Below, one piece after another: positions 8,250-19,332 of a stretch of DNA of 59,742 bases. The notes below the pieces were generated by a model. It did not search any database. It saw only the letters and a program-made list of their open reading frames with translations, and was not told where the DNA came from. The stretch covers positions 119,032 through 178,773 of the forward strand of contig DLGD01000036.1 of NCBI GenBank assembly GCA_002482505.1, in the 5' to 3' direction. The first letter of the stretch is position 1. Each line of letters opens with the position of its first letter. The stretch is from Christensenella sp. UBA7703. GTDB lineage: Bacteria; Bacillota; Clostridia; Christensenellales; CAG-138. The translations under genes were made by a program, and so were the position numbers.

Positions 8250-9758
8250 TTGCGAAAACGGCGGATCACAAAGGCGGTCGTTGCCGCGTTTTTCGTTACG
8301 CTCGCGCTCTGCACGGCGCTCTGTGCTTATATTGAATACGGCAGACGCACCAGAGAAGACGACCAGATGAAATTCATCGCGGGCACCGTCAGCGCACAGG
8401 CGTATGAGGTGCTCTCCACTCAGTTGAACAAGGCAAAGACGCTGGAAGCCTTCGTCGTGCAAAACGAAGGCGGAACCGAAGGCTTTGACCGCGTGGCGCG
8501 GCTGCTCGTGACCGACAGCACGGTAAGAAACGTACTGCTCGCGCCGGGAGGCGTGGTCAGCGCGGTTTACCCGATCAAGGGCAACGAGAGCGTGATGGGT
8601 CACGACCTGACCGGCCGAAAAGCGGGCGATAAAGAAGCACAGGCGGCAATTGAGCGCGGCACCATGATCATGGCAGGCCCGTTCAGCCTTGTACAGGGCG
8701 GCTTAGGCATCGCAGGGAGGCTTCCCGTCTATCTCGACGGCACGTTCTGGGGCATCGTCTCCGTCACGCTCAACTACCCCGAAGCGCTTAGCGGGCTTAC
8801 CGCGCCCGCCTCCGTCGCGGCGCAGGGTTTTGCCTGCCGCATCTGGCGCGTCAACCCCGACTCCGGCATTGAGCAGACCATCGTCAAGAGCGGAGACGGC
8901 ATCACGAGCCGCGCGTTTGACTATGTGTTCCCGATCTATAATTCCGAATGGCACGTCACCGTTTCGCCCGTTCAAGCGTGGTATACAAACGACAGCGTGA
9001 TCTATTCCGCGCTGGTCAGCCTGCTTTTGAGCTTTTCCGTCGCAACCGCGGTGGTGAGCACGGGCACAATCCGCCGTATGGAGCAGGAAGCGGCGCAAAA
9101 TCGGATCACAGCGCTGCAAAAGCAGCTGGAGTTCGACCGCACCAATGTTCTGCTCGCGCAGATCAGTTCGCACTTTTTCTATCATACGCTCAACGCGATT
9201 CAGGCGCTGATCGTATTAGACCCCGACGCCGCCTATAAGATGACCGAGGACTTTTCGCGGTTTTTGCGCTTTAAGGTGGACAGCGTGAGCGCGCAAAGCG
9301 GCCTTGTGCCGTTTCGCGAGGAAATGCGCACCGTGCGCGCCTATGCGGAGATCAATAAGGTGCAGTTGCAGGATCGCTTACGGGTGGAATACGATGTGTT
9401 TGATGCGGATTTTCTCATCCCGGTGCTGACGATTCAGCCCGTGGTGGAGAACGCGATCATCCACGGCATCAAGCCGAAGGTCGGCGGCGGCACGATCCGT
9501 GTGAGCCTCGCGCATGAGGACGGGCGCTATATCGTCCGCGTACAGGACGACGGCGTTGGCTATACGCCCGGCGAAGAAGCGCGCGTGCACTCGGTCGGCA
9601 TCCAGAACATCCGCACGCGCATGGAGCAGTTCCCGGGTTGCCGCATGCAGGTGGAAAGCGAACCGGGGTGCGGGACGACCGTCTCACTCTTCTACGCCGA
9701 CAGCCTGACAAAGGACCGTGCAGGAGCGCTTGGAAGCCGGAATAAGGAGGACGCATGA
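8250..9758 (+). CDS. LytS/YehU-type sensor histidine kinase with CHASE-like sensor domain
   Basis: About 502 residues from a TTG at 8250 that follows GAAAGAAGG; a longer frame from 8166 would run through the atp terminator. Order: membrane helix (about 8-28), extracellular domain with VMGHDLTG and AGRLPVYLDG patterns typical of CHASE domains, second membrane helix, then a His_kinase domain with the phosphoacceptor in QISSHFFYHTLNAI (H308), and an ATPase domain (VVENAIIHGIKP, DDGVGYTP). It phosphorylates the response regulator encoded by the next gene, which overlaps it by four bases. The ligand is unknown. Confidence 0.88.
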   Translation: MRKRRITKAVVAAFFVTLALCTALCAYIEYGRRTREDDQMKFIAGTVSAQAYEVLSTQLNKAKTLEAFVVQNEGGTEGFDRVARLLVTDSTVRNVLLAPGGVVSAVYPIKGNESVMGHDLTGRKAGDKEAQAAIERGTMIMAGPFSLVQGGLGIAGRLPVYLDGTFWGIVSVTLNYPEALSGLTAPASVAAQGFACRIWRVNPDSGIEQTIVKSGDGITSRAFDYVFPIYNSEWHVTVSPVQAWYTNDSVIYSALVSLLLSFSVATAVVSTGTIRRMEQEAAQNRITALQKQLEFDRTNVLLAQISSHFFYHTLNAIQALIVLDPDAAYKMTEDFSRFLRFKVDSVSAQSGLVPFREEMRTVRAYAEINKVQLQDRLRVEYDVFDADFLIPVLTIQPVVENAIIHGIKPKVGGGTIRVSLAHEDGRYIVRVQDDGVGYTPGEEARVHSVGIQNIRTRMEQFPGCRMQVESEPGCGTTVSLFYADSLTKDRAGALGSRNKEDA

Positions 9759-10552
9759 AAACAATACTGGTTGACGATATGGCGCTGGATCTGCAACTTC
9801 TGGAGCTGAAATGTGCGGATATGCCGGAGATTGAGATCGTTGGCAAATTCACGCAACCCGAAGAAGCGATTGCCTATGCAAACGCACATGATGTAGAGTT
9901 TGCGATGCTGGATATCGACATGCCGGGCATGAGCGGAATCGAGCTTGCGATGCGCCTTCGTGATATCCGGCGGGATATCATCATCGTTTTCATCACGGCG
10001 CACCCGCGCTTTGCCGTGGAAGCGTTCCAGATGAAGGCGGACTATATGGTCTTCAAACCCTTTGACCGCGACGATATTCAGGATGTGCTGGAGCGCGCGC
10101 GCCTGCTGCACACACGGCAGAAAAAGCGCGTGGAGTTCCACACCTTCGGCAATTTCGAGATGCTGGTGGACGGCAACCCCGTGCGCTTCGTCTCCGCCAA
10201 GGCAAAGGAGCTCATGGCGCTCTGCGTGTTTTATGAAGGACGGAATGTAGGCATCTACGACATCATTGAGCACCTCTGTGAAGGCAGCGAGAACAAGACC
10301 GCCGAAAACACCGGCTATCGCAGAACGATCAAGGAACTCACCGACACATTAAAAGCCTGCAACGCGGAGGAAATCTTCGTGCGCGAACGCGGGAGCTGCC
10401 GCCTCCGCCGCGAGCTTGTCTCCTGCGACTATTATGACTTCTGGTCGGGCAAGGCGGACGCGATCTCCCGCTTTGACGGCAGGTTTATGAGCGACTACGC
10501 CTGGGCGGAATCCGCGATCTATCGCATGTGCGAGAAAAAGGGGTTGTCGTAA
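9755..10552 (+). CDS. response regulator with C-terminal winged-helix-like output domain
   Basis: 265 residues. The receiver domain (1-120) has the acidic pair D8/D9, phosphoacceptor D53 in MLDIDMPGMSG, the threonine in FITAHP and the lysine in FKPFD. The rest (about 125-265) starts with FHTFGNFEMLVDG and AKAKELMALCVFYEGR, a pattern like the OmpR/SARP-type winged helix, and not the LytTR domain more usual with LytS kinases. It probably regulates genes elsewhere; no target can be named. Confidence 0.85.
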   Translation: MKTILVDDMALDLQLLELKCADMPEIEIVGKFTQPEEAIAYANAHDVEFAMLDIDMPGMSGIELAMRLRDIRRDIIIVFITAHPRFAVEAFQMKADYMVFKPFDRDDIQDVLERARLLHTRQKKRVEFHTFGNFEMLVDGNPVRFVSAKAKELMALCVFYEGRNVGIYDIIEHLCEGSENKTAENTGYRRTIKELTDTLKACNAEEIFVRERGSCRLRRELVSCDYYDFWSGKADAISRFDGRFMSDYAWAESAIYRMCEKKGLS

Positions 10553-10571
10553 ATTTCCTCGCAATGCCCAT

Positions 10572-10609
10572 AAAACAAGAGAGCCGTTTTTCGGCTCTCT
10601 GTTTGGTTG
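10572..10609 (+). repeat. left copy of a 38-bp terminator duplication
   Basis: A 9-bp hairpin (AGAGAGCCG, five T, CGGCTCTCT at 10578-10600) with flanks. Every base of the 38 is repeated at 12694-12731. Here it ends the two-component operon. The two copies bracket the AT-rich gene 10691-12649. Confidence 0.95.
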
Positions 10610-10653
10610 AAAGAGCAATCGTTATCTCAAGTTAATCGATCACCACTAAAATC

Positions 10654-10662
10654 TGTGGTATA
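10654..10662 (+). promoter_or_regulatory. extended -10 promoter of the nuclease-helicase gene
   Basis: TGGTATAAT is a perfect extended -10, 28 bases before the ATG. A weak -35-like TTAATC lies at 10632-10637. The gene thus has its own promoter inside the island. Confidence 0.6.
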
Positions 10663-10690
10663 ATGCGAAAAACCTCATTAGGATGTGTGT

Positions 10691-12649
10691 ATGAAACGAT
10701 CGTATTATCAAAACTCTTTATCTGACTTTCTAAGGCAAACATCAGATGAGATTCTTGGCGAAATTGTAGCAAACAACAACTTCGTACTTGAACAAACACA
10801 ACGTGATGCATGGGTTTATCAAATCAACCTACTGCAAGCGACGCTTGCTTTGCTACCGGATGGTGGAATTGCATTTGAATACACCATTCCTAGAATTGGC
10901 GCTCGAATCGACAATGTTCTCGTTTATAAAGGCATTGTGTATGTCATTGAGTTCAAGGTTGGCGAGCATTCTTATCCCAAACACGCGATTCAGCAAGTCC
11001 TGGATTATGCGCTTGACTTGAAATACTTCCATCAGGCAAGTCAAAAAAGAAAGATCGTTCCGATTCTTATTTGTACCCACGCAGATGACGTATACCCAGA
11101 GTTTAAGTTCGACGAAGACGGAACATATCATGTCATCTGCGCAAATACCAGAATGATCCGTCCGATCCTCGAATATCTATCATCACGTCTCTATGACGCC
11201 CCTATTACCATTGATGAGTGGACCCAATCACCCTATATGCCTACCCCAACAATCATCGAAGCCGCTCAGGCACTCTACCGCGGCCATGACGTAAAAGAGA
11301 TATCCCGCAGCGATTCAGAAAGCTATAATTTAAGCCTTACTTCGGATATCATCAACCAAATTATCGACTCTAGTAAAGCGCATAGCAGGAAATCTATCTG
11401 CTTTATAACCGGCGTGCCTGGCGCCGGAAAAACGCTCGCCGGATTGAATATTGCAAACACGCGCCACAACTTTAGCGAGGATGAGCACGCAGTATTTCTT
11501 TCTGGAAATGGTCCACTGGTAGATGTATTGCGTGAAGCGTTGGCTAGAGATGAACATCGCCGTTCAAATGGCGAGATACGAAAGGGATTCTCTCGCAAAA
11601 AAGCGAACGCGTTTATCCAGAATATCCATCATTTTCGAGATGATGCCCTTTCAGCGGAAGCAGCTCCCGTTGAGCGCGTTGCCGTTTTCGACGAGTCACA
11701 GCGTGCCTGGACCAAGGAGCAAACCGCCAACTTCATGATCAAAAGAGGACGTCTCACTTGGGAGATGTCCGAACCGGAATTCTTAATCAGCATTATGGAC
11801 CGACATACGGATTGGGCCGTTATTGTTTGTCTCGTGGGTGGTGGACAAGAAATCAATACCGGCGAGGCTGGACTTCCAGCTTGGTTTGATGCACTAAAGG
11901 AGCATTTCCCACATTGGGATGTTTACGCTTCAAATCGAATAACGGATCAAGAGTATACGCGTGGATTATCTATATCAGATTTGTTTGGAACATTGAAAGT
12001 CTCTGTTTTTGAGAATCTTCATTTGGCTGTTTCCTTGCGCTCTTTCCGTAGTGAGCATGTCTCTGAATTCGTCAAGGCATTGCTAGATGTTGACAGGCAA
12101 AGCGCAGCGGCATTGATAAAGACACTCGAATGCAATTATCCGATTCTGATCACACGAGATCTCTCCATAGCAAAAAAGTGGATTCATTCAAAAGCACGCG
12201 CAAGCGAACGATACGGAATGATCGCGAGCTCTGGCGCAAAGCGACTAAAAGCAGCGGGAATATGGGTTCAGAATGAAGTTGAAGCAAAGGAATGGTTCTT
12301 AAATTCGGCTGACGACGTTCGATCTTCTAATTTTTTAGAAAACACCGCGACCGAATTTGATATTCAGGGTCTTGAGATCGACTGGGCAATCGTTGCTTGG
12401 GATGCAAATTATCGCTTTGTTGATGGTCACTTTCAACACTTCAATTTCATTGGCACTCGCTGGAATTCCGTTCGCCTGAATGATGATCAACTATATTTAA
12501 AAAATGCTTATCGTGTATTGTTAACACGGGCACGCCAAGGCTTTATCATATTCATCCCGTTTGGAGATGCTGCCGATGAAACGCGAAAGCCTGAATTTTA
12601 TGATGGAACCTATCACTACTTGAAATCACTTGGAATTCCTGAGATCTAG
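10691..12649 (+). CDS. predicted PD-(D/E)XK nuclease fused to DUF2075 SF1-type helicase
   Basis: 652 residues from an ATG with AGGA eight bases upstream (a GTG two codons earlier is possible). The N-terminal part has a nuclease-like core: RIDNVLVYKGIVYVIEFKV, with D74, E87 and K89 in the PD-(D/E)XK spacing. A DUF2075-type ATPase follows: Walker A GVPGAGKT (241-248), Walker B VAVFDESQRAW, the glutamine loop LVGGGQEI, VSLRSFRSEHV, and C-terminal motifs EFDIQGLEIDWAIV and AYRVLLTRARQGF. The architecture suggests a DNA-acting, possibly anti-phage protein; that role is inferred. The gene is plainly more AT-rich than its neighbours and stands alone between duplicated terminators, which points to acquisition. 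Confidence 0.85.
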   Translation: MKRSYYQNSLSDFLRQTSDEILGEIVANNNFVLEQTQRDAWVYQINLLQATLALLPDGGIAFEYTIPRIGARIDNVLVYKGIVYVIEFKVGEHSYPKHAIQQVLDYALDLKYFHQASQKRKIVPILICTHADDVYPEFKFDEDGTYHVICANTRMIRPILEYLSSRLYDAPITIDEWTQSPYMPTPTIIEAAQALYRGHDVKEISRSDSESYNLSLTSDIINQIIDSSKAHSRKSICFITGVPGAGKTLAGLNIANTRHNFSEDEHAVFLSGNGPLVDVLREALARDEHRRSNGEIRKGFSRKKANAFIQNIHHFRDDALSAEAAPVERVAVFDESQRAWTKEQTANFMIKRGRLTWEMSEPEFLISIMDRHTDWAVIVCLVGGGQEINTGEAGLPAWFDALKEHFPHWDVYASNRITDQEYTRGLSISDLFGTLKVSVFENLHLAVSLRSFRSEHVSEFVKALLDVDRQSAAALIKTLECNYPILITRDLSIAKKWIHSKARASERYGMIASSGAKRLKAAGIWVQNEVEAKEWFLNSADDVRSSNFLENTATEFDIQGLEIDWAIVAWDANYRFVDGHFQHFNFIGTRWNSVRLNDDQLYLKNAYRVLLTRARQGFIIFIPFGDAADETRKPEFYDGTYHYLKSLGIPEI

Positions 12650-12693
12650 AAATAGAAATATACAAATTTACCAGCAATCTCTTCGCTTCGCAA

Positions 12694-12731
12694 AAAACAA
12701 GAGAGCCGTTTTTCGGCTCTCTGTTTGGTTG
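12694..12731 (+). repeat. right copy of the 38-bp terminator duplication
   Basis: Identical over 38 bases to 10572-10609. The hairpin is at 12700-12722. It ends both the nuclease-helicase gene (plus) and ychF (minus); the T-rich side is better on the minus strand (TTGTTTT). Confidence 0.95.
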
Positions 12732-12741
12732 CGTTTTTGTT

Positions 12742-13833
12742 TTACACGTTGATTCGGAACAACGTCACGTCGCCATCCTGCATGACATATTCCTTACCTT
12801 CGCTGCGGACGAGGCCTTTTTCCTTGCAGGCGGTCATGGAGCCGAGTTCTTGGAGCGTGTGGAACGGCACGATCTCCGCGCGAATAAATCCCCGTTCAAA
12901 GTCCGTGTGAATCTTCCCCGCTGCCTGCGGCGCTTTGGTGCCGCGGGTGATCGTCCAGGCGCGGACTTCCTTGGGCCCTGCGGTAAGATAGCTGATTAAG
13001 CCCAGCAGGCGATAGCACGCCTTGACGAGCTGATCGAGACCGGATTCCTTGATGCCGAGTTCCGCTAGGAACGCGCCCTTTTCGGCTGGATCAAGTTCGG
13101 CAATCTCTTCCTCCAGCTTGCAGCAGATGGTCAGTGCTTCCGCTTTTTCACCCTTTGCGATTTCGTAGAGCGCGCGCACGTGCTTGTTCGGCTCCGCGCC
13201 GACCTCGTCCTCGCTGACGTTTGCCACGTAGATGATGGGCTTGCTGGTGAGCAGGAAGAAACCGCGCATGAGCTCCGCTTCCTCGTCCGTGAGATCGAGG
13301 CTGCGCGCGGGCTTGCCACTCTCCAGTGCCTTTTGGATGCGCTCTAGAAGTTCCGTCTCCGCGAGTGTCTTCTTATCCCCCGCCTTCTGCTGTTTACGTG
13401 TGCGGTCGAGGCGTTTTTCCACCGTCTCCATATCCGCAAAGATCAACTCAAGCGAAATCGTCTCCACGTCCCGCGCGGGATCGACGCTGCCATCCACATG
13501 AACGATGTTCTCGTCCTCAAAGCAGCGCACAACGTGCACCACCGCGTCCACCTCGCGAATGTGCGAGAGGAACTTGTTGCCGAGCCCTTCGCCCCGGCTC
13601 GCGCCGCGCACCAGCCCCGCGATATCGACAAACTCAATCGTCGTGGGCGTGTATTTTTCGGGGCTGTACATCTTGGCCAGCACGTCCAGCCGCTCATCCG
13701 GCACCGCAACCACGCCGACATTCGGCTCGATGGTGCAAAACGGATAGTTCGCGGCCTGCGCGCCCGCCTGTGTGATTGCGTTAAAGAGCGTGCTCTTGCC
13801 GACATTCGGCAGGCCAATCACTCCAAGTTTCAT
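12742..13833 (-). CDS. ychF: redox/ribosome-associated GTPase YchF
   Basis: 363 residues, the normal length. G1 motif GLPNVGKSTLFNA at the N terminus, the PNVGVVAVPD segment that defines the YchF family, G3 DIAGLV, and a C-terminal TGS domain (IRAEIVPFHTLQELGS). YchF/OLA1 proteins prefer ATP and bind ribosomes. AAGGAGAAT precedes the ATG. It is the last gene of a minus-strand block of translation genes. Confidence 0.96.
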   Translation of the reverse strand: MKLGVIGLPNVGKSTLFNAITQAGAQAANYPFCTIEPNVGVVAVPDERLDVLAKMYSPEKYTPTTIEFVDIAGLVRGASRGEGLGNKFLSHIREVDAVVHVVRCFEDENIVHVDGSVDPARDVETISLELIFADMETVEKRLDRTRKQQKAGDKKTLAETELLERIQKALESGKPARSLDLTDEEAELMRGFFLLTSKPIIYVANVSEDEVGAEPNKHVRALYEIAKGEKAEALTICCKLEEEIAELDPAEKGAFLAELGIKESGLDQLVKACYRLLGLISYLTAGPKEVRAWTITRGTKAPQAAGKIHTDFERGFIRAEIVPFHTLQELGSMTACKEKGLVRSEGKEYVMQDGDVTLFRINV

Positions 13834-13857
13834 AAAAGATTCTCCTTTTCTTTCCTC

Positions 13858-13893
13858 TTGCTTTTCTTAAAAGAAAAGTAAGCAAAAGAACTT
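13858..13893 (-). repeat. AT-only hairpin repeat, copy 1
   Basis: The core CTTTTCTT-AA-AAGAAAAG (13861-13878) is flanked by the shared TTCTTTTGCTTA (minus strand). It begins three bases after the gltX stop and lies before the ychF ribosome site. Member of the family described in the findings. Confidence 0.7.
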
Positions 13894-13895
13894 AT

Positions 13896-15332
13896 TTATA
13901 GTTTTGCTCTGCCAAAATTGAGTCTTCTGAGGGATTCTTCGCGGCCTAAGAGAGCGGTGATCTCGATTGCGCCGCCGGGGGTCACCAGCTTGCCCGCCAG
14001 CGCGATGCGCACCGGCCAGAGCAGCGTGCCGTTCTTCATCCCGCGCGCTTCCGCCATGCCAAGCAGGGTTTCGTGCAATGCGCTTTCCGTCCACTCCGGC
14101 AGCGCGGTCAACGCAGGGATCACAAAGTCCAGCACTTCTGCTGAAACGACGGAGTCCGTCTTGCTCTTCTTGTTGGTGAAAAGTTCTGCATCGTATTCCG
14201 GCAAGCTAGCTAAGAAATCCACCACATCGGGTATCTGCGAGAAGATCTCCGTGCGCGGCTGGAGAATCCGGCAGAGGATGTCGTGATCCATCCCCGCAAC
14301 GCCCGCCTGCGCGTAGTACGGCAGCGCATGCCGCGTGAACGCCTCCGGCGAAAGCCTGCGGACATACTCCGCATTCATCCATGTGAGCTTGTTTACATCA
14401 AAGATTGCTGGAGATTTGGACATACCGGTTACGTCAAACGCTTCTTTGAGCTCGTCCAGCGTGAAAAACTCCCGCTCGTCTCCGGGATTCCAGCCAAGCA
14501 GCGAAACATAGTTGACAATCGCTTCCTTGAGGTAGCCCTTCTTCAGATAATCCTCAAAATACGCGTCGCCGTCCCGCTTACTGAGTTTGTGGCTCGCGTC
14601 GCGCATGATCGGCGTCATGTGAATGTAGATTGGTTTTTCCCAGCCGAACGCCTCATAAAGCAGGTTGTACTTCGGCGTGCTGGAGAGGTACTCGTTGCCG
14701 CGCATCACGTGGGTGATCGCCATCGTATGGTCGTCGATCACATTTGCAAAGTTATACGTCGGCATGCCGTCCGCCTTGATGAGCACCATGTCGTCGAGCT
14801 CCGCGCAGTCCACGCTGATATGCCCGTAGAGTACGTCGTCAAACGAGGCCTCGCCCGTGAGCGGCACGTTCTGGCGAATCACGTAGGGTTCGCCTGCTGC
14901 GATGCGTTTTTGCACCTCGTCCGGCGAAAGATGGAGGCAATGCTTGTCATATTTCCAGACTTCGCCCTGCGCGGAAGCCGCCTCTCGGCGCGCGTCGAGC
15001 TCTTCATTCGTGCAGAAGCAATAGTACGCCTTGCCGGTCTTGACCAGCAGCTCGGCATACGGCAGATACATGCTCTTGCGTTCGCTCTGAACATACGGGC
15101 CGTAGTCGCCGCCGACATCCGGGCCTTCGTCCCATTGCATGCCGATGTCGCGGAGCGTGTTGTAGATGACATCTACCGCGCCTTCAACATAGCGGCTCTG
15201 GTCGGTGTCCTCGATGCGGAGAATGAACGTACCGTTGTGTTTTTTTGCATACAGATAGGTATACAGCGCGCTGCGCAGATTGCCCAGATGCATATAGCCC
15301 GTCGGAGACGGGGCAAATCGGGTTCGAACCAT
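13896..15332 (-). CDS. gltX: glutamyl-tRNA synthetase
   Basis: Charges tRNA-Glu. The start at 15332 gives MVRTRFAPSPTGYMHLG, the standard class I N terminus with the HIGH-type motif; a 15-residue longer frame is only read-through into the hairpin repeat. The KMSKS-type motif is KLSKRDGD. About 478 residues, normal. GGAGAC precedes the start. glnS lies immediately upstream, so the cell has separate enzymes for Glu and Gln. Confidence 0.96.
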   Translation of the reverse strand: MVRTRFAPSPTGYMHLGNLRSALYTYLYAKKHNGTFILRIEDTDQSRYVEGAVDVIYNTLRDIGMQWDEGPDVGGDYGPYVQSERKSMYLPYAELLVKTGKAYYCFCTNEELDARREAASAQGEVWKYDKHCLHLSPDEVQKRIAAGEPYVIRQNVPLTGEASFDDVLYGHISVDCAELDDMVLIKADGMPTYNFANVIDDHTMAITHVMRGNEYLSSTPKYNLLYEAFGWEKPIYIHMTPIMRDASHKLSKRDGDAYFEDYLKKGYLKEAIVNYVSLLGWNPGDEREFFTLDELKEAFDVTGMSKSPAIFDVNKLTWMNAEYVRRLSPEAFTRHALPYYAQAGVAGMDHDILCRILQPRTEIFSQIPDVVDFLASLPEYDAELFTNKKSKTDSVVSAEVLDFVIPALTALPEWTESALHETLLGMAEARGMKNGTLLWPVRIALAGKLVTPGGAIEITALLGREESLRRLNFGRAKL

Positions 15333-15347
15333 AAAAATGTCTCCAAA

Positions 15348-15385
15348 CTTTACTTTTCTGGAAAGAAAAGTAAACAAAAGAATTT
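15348..15385 (-). repeat. AT-only hairpin repeat, copy 2
   Basis: On the minus strand it reads TTCTTTTGTTTACTTTTCTT followed by a complementary AGAAAAGTAAA arm. It lies nine bases after the glnS stop and just before gltX. Confidence 0.7.
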
Positions 15386-15393
15386 ATTCGTGA

Positions 15394-17064
<1,671 letters not shown>

Positions 17065-17144
17065 TGCCGTTTGCCTCCAAATTTACTTCATACATTATCG
17101 GGTAACCGCCCCGAAATGTCAATTAATGGGGTAAGAGAACGTGA

Positions 17145-17179
17145 TTTTCTTTTCTTACAAGAAAAGAAACAAAAGATTT
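17145..17179 (-). repeat. AT-only hairpin repeat, copy 3
   Basis: Minus strand: ATCTTTTGTTTCTTTTCTTG followed by the AAGAAAAGAAAA arm. It sits between cca and glnS, about 50 bases after the cca stop. Confidence 0.65.
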
Positions 17180-17228
17180 TTTTGATAGAACTGTCTGGTT
17201 TTCCTAAAAGAAAAACAGGAGAATTTTT

Positions 17229-18599
17229 CTATCTCTTTTTCGCCAACTGCGTCAGCCGCGCAAGAGTATTATCTTTCGGGTGCTTCACGCAGTGCAAAAA
17301 GAGCTGCTTTTTCAGTTCGCCGAGTTCTTTGCCTTCCGGCAGTCCAGAGGCTTCCATCAGTTGTTGCCCCGTGATCGCAAGCTCCCGCTCGGAAAACGGC
17401 GTGCCGTCAACAAGCATGGTTGCATACAGCGCTCGCCAATCTTGCGCCACATAATCCACATCGTACCCACAGCCGCGAATATCCGCCTCCCGCAGGAGGA
17501 TTTGATCCCGCGTCCGCTCCCTGCCCCAACTCGCGAATTTCACGCGCAGGGTATCCGCCTTTGCCGTGTGCTGAATGTCGTACATATGCCCTTCGACGAG
17601 CTGGCTCACCTCGGTGATCATTTTCGTCGGGAAACGCAGATCACCCAGAACTCGTCTGCTGATGCGTTCGCCGTATTTATCGTGTGCGTATTGCACGCCC
17701 GTCTCACGCTTGCAGTCCGGCTTACCCACGTCATGCAGCAGCCCCGCGAGGCGCAGTTTCTCCGTTGGGGGCGTTGCCGCGCAGACGCGGAAGCTATGCT
17801 CCAGAACATCATAGCGGTGGTGATCCGGCCGCTGCGCCATGCCGCGCGCAAGATTGAATTCCGGCACGAGCACGTCCCAAACGTCCAGTTCGTCGAGTAG
17901 CCTCAGCCCGCGCAACGGAGAGCGCAATTCGTCCCTGCCAAGGGCGGGATATCGCGCGTCGGTCAGCAAAATCTTCACGAACTCCTGCTGTTTGCGCTCT
18001 TGCGCGATGTCTTTTAGCTTTGGCGCGTTCCGCTTCGCGGCTTGCCAGGTGTCTTCATCGATTGCAAACCCCAGCTCGCAGGCAAAGCGAACCAGTCGAA
18101 GGACGCGCAGCGCATCTGAACGCATGATGTCGTCCGGGTCGGCGCTGGTTGTGCGGATGATCTGTTGCTCCAAATCGGGGATGCCGCCCGTTGGATCGCT
18201 GATTCCGCCCGTCGCGAGATTGGCATACAGCGCGTTGACGGAGAAATCCCGCCGCCATGCGTCATCCGTCAAGCTCTCGCCAAAGGCGACCATGCGCGGG
18301 CGGTGCTCTCCGCCGTCTGCATACGCCTCCCGCCGGAAGGTCGTGTGCTCAACGATCACGCTGTCAAAGTGCAGCTCCACGGTGCCCATCTCGGCGGCTT
18401 TTTCAATCACGCGGATGCCATAGTGCGGCATGCGCGCCACGATCTGCTCGGGAGTCAGCCGCGAGCAAACGTCGATGTCCGACGGCGGCAAGCCCAGCAG
18501 CGCGTTTCGCACCAACCCGCCGACGGCGAACGCCTCGGTATTCTCTTTTGTAAACGCCTCCGCAAGAGGTCGGAGAGCTTGGGGGATTGTGATGTTCAA
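17229..18599 (-). CDS. cca: CCA-adding tRNA nucleotidyltransferase
   Basis: Class II nucleotidyltransferase head with GGLVRNALLG and the metal-binding SDIDVCS (DxD), then the RRDFSVNAL and RRLVRFACELGF-like ATP-binding segments, and an HD domain (LAGLLHDVGKPDCK). It adds or repairs the 3' CCA of tRNAs; the HD domain is common in Gram-positive and E. coli-type enzymes. Two in-frame TTG codons are possible starts (18641 and 18599). I choose 18599 because it clears the VanZ-like gene by one base; 18641 would overlap it by 41. Confidence 0.9.
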   Translation of the reverse strand: MNITIPQALRPLAEAFTKENTEAFAVGGLVRNALLGLPPSDIDVCSRLTPEQIVARMPHYGIRVIEKAAEMGTVELHFDSVIVEHTTFRREAYADGGEHRPRMVAFGESLTDDAWRRDFSVNALYANLATGGISDPTGGIPDLEQQIIRTTSADPDDIMRSDALRVLRLVRFACELGFAIDEDTWQAAKRNAPKLKDIAQERKQQEFVKILLTDARYPALGRDELRSPLRGLRLLDELDVWDVLVPEFNLARGMAQRPDHHRYDVLEHSFRVCAATPPTEKLRLAGLLHDVGKPDCKRETGVQYAHDKYGERISRRVLGDLRFPTKMITEVSQLVEGHMYDIQHTAKADTLRVKFASWGRERTRDQILLREADIRGCGYDVDYVAQDWRALYATMLVDGTPFSERELAITGQQLMEASGLPEGKELGELKKQLFLHCVKHPKDNTLARLTQLAKKR

Positions 18600-18600
18600 G

Positions 18601-19332
18601 TTACTCTCTATCCCTTCCCGGTTCGTTGCGCTGCCTGCCAAGATAGCGTCGTTGTGTATTGGTTATAAACCGAAGGACCTCTTGGGTGATGGATAGGCGC
18701 GAAACTCCATATCCGCACGCAACGCCCAGCAGGTTGCTGATCACATCATCCACGTCAAAAAAACCTGTCTTCGTCCAATATTGGGTCAGCTCAACCGCAA
18801 TGATGAGCAAGAACGATACGATCATAATCAGGCCAAAACGCTTCATGCGCTTGCTGGTGTATGGCAGCAAGAACCCCAGCGGAACAAACAATGCCGCATT
18901 CTTGAGATAGTCCAGCGCCAGATACGCCAAACTGCCAATGGAATCCCCATTTGCAAAGTGCGCAAAAATCATCTGAAATGGAATCCAGTTGATCGGATTA
19001 TAGGAATAGTCATAGTCTGCGCGTCCGCCCGCAAAGAGGAAGCAATACAGCACAAATAGATAGTAGGCGAACGCGAAGTATAATCCCGTCCAAGTCACAA
19101 TGCGTTTCCAGCGTTCGTTGTTTTTCATTCGTGTTCCATGATAGATTGCAAACAGCAGCGGCAGCATCACGAGAAGTGCCGCCGAAACCAAGTCCGTCGG
19201 CGGAAGGAACAACCCATCCATCCAAATCAGCCTGCCATATTCAATTGCGAACACACCCGCGACGGCGAACCCCAGCAGGCAAAGCAGCGCCCGCCAGTTG
19301 ACTGTATTGGGTTGCTTTGTCCTTGTCTGCAT
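18601..19332 (-). CDS. VanZ-family membrane protein
   Basis: 243 residues with about six membrane helices. It has the VanZ pattern: NPINWIPFQ, FVPLGFLLP, AVELTQYWTKTG and FDVDDVISNLLG. VanZ-like proteins are linked to low-level teicoplanin or lipoglycopeptide resistance in some species; here there are no other van genes, so the function is open. It ends one base before the preferred cca start. GGGGCAAC precedes the ATG. Confidence 0.85.
   Translation of the reverse strand: MQTRTKQPNTVNWRALLCLLGFAVAGVFAIEYGRLIWMDGLFLPPTDLVSAALLVMLPLLFAIYHGTRMKNNERWKRIVTWTGLYFAFAYYLFVLYCFLFAGGRADYDYSYNPINWIPFQMIFAHFANGDSIGSLAYLALDYLKNAALFVPLGFLLPYTSKRMKRFGLIMIVSFLLIIAVELTQYWTKTGFFDVDDVISNLLGVACGYGVSRLSITQEVLRFITNTQRRYLGRQRNEPGRDRE

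Noticed and set aside
18601..19332. Glycopeptide-resistance cluster
   Set aside because: Only a VanZ-like gene is present; no vanA/H/X or VanRS genes, so a resistance role is not supported.
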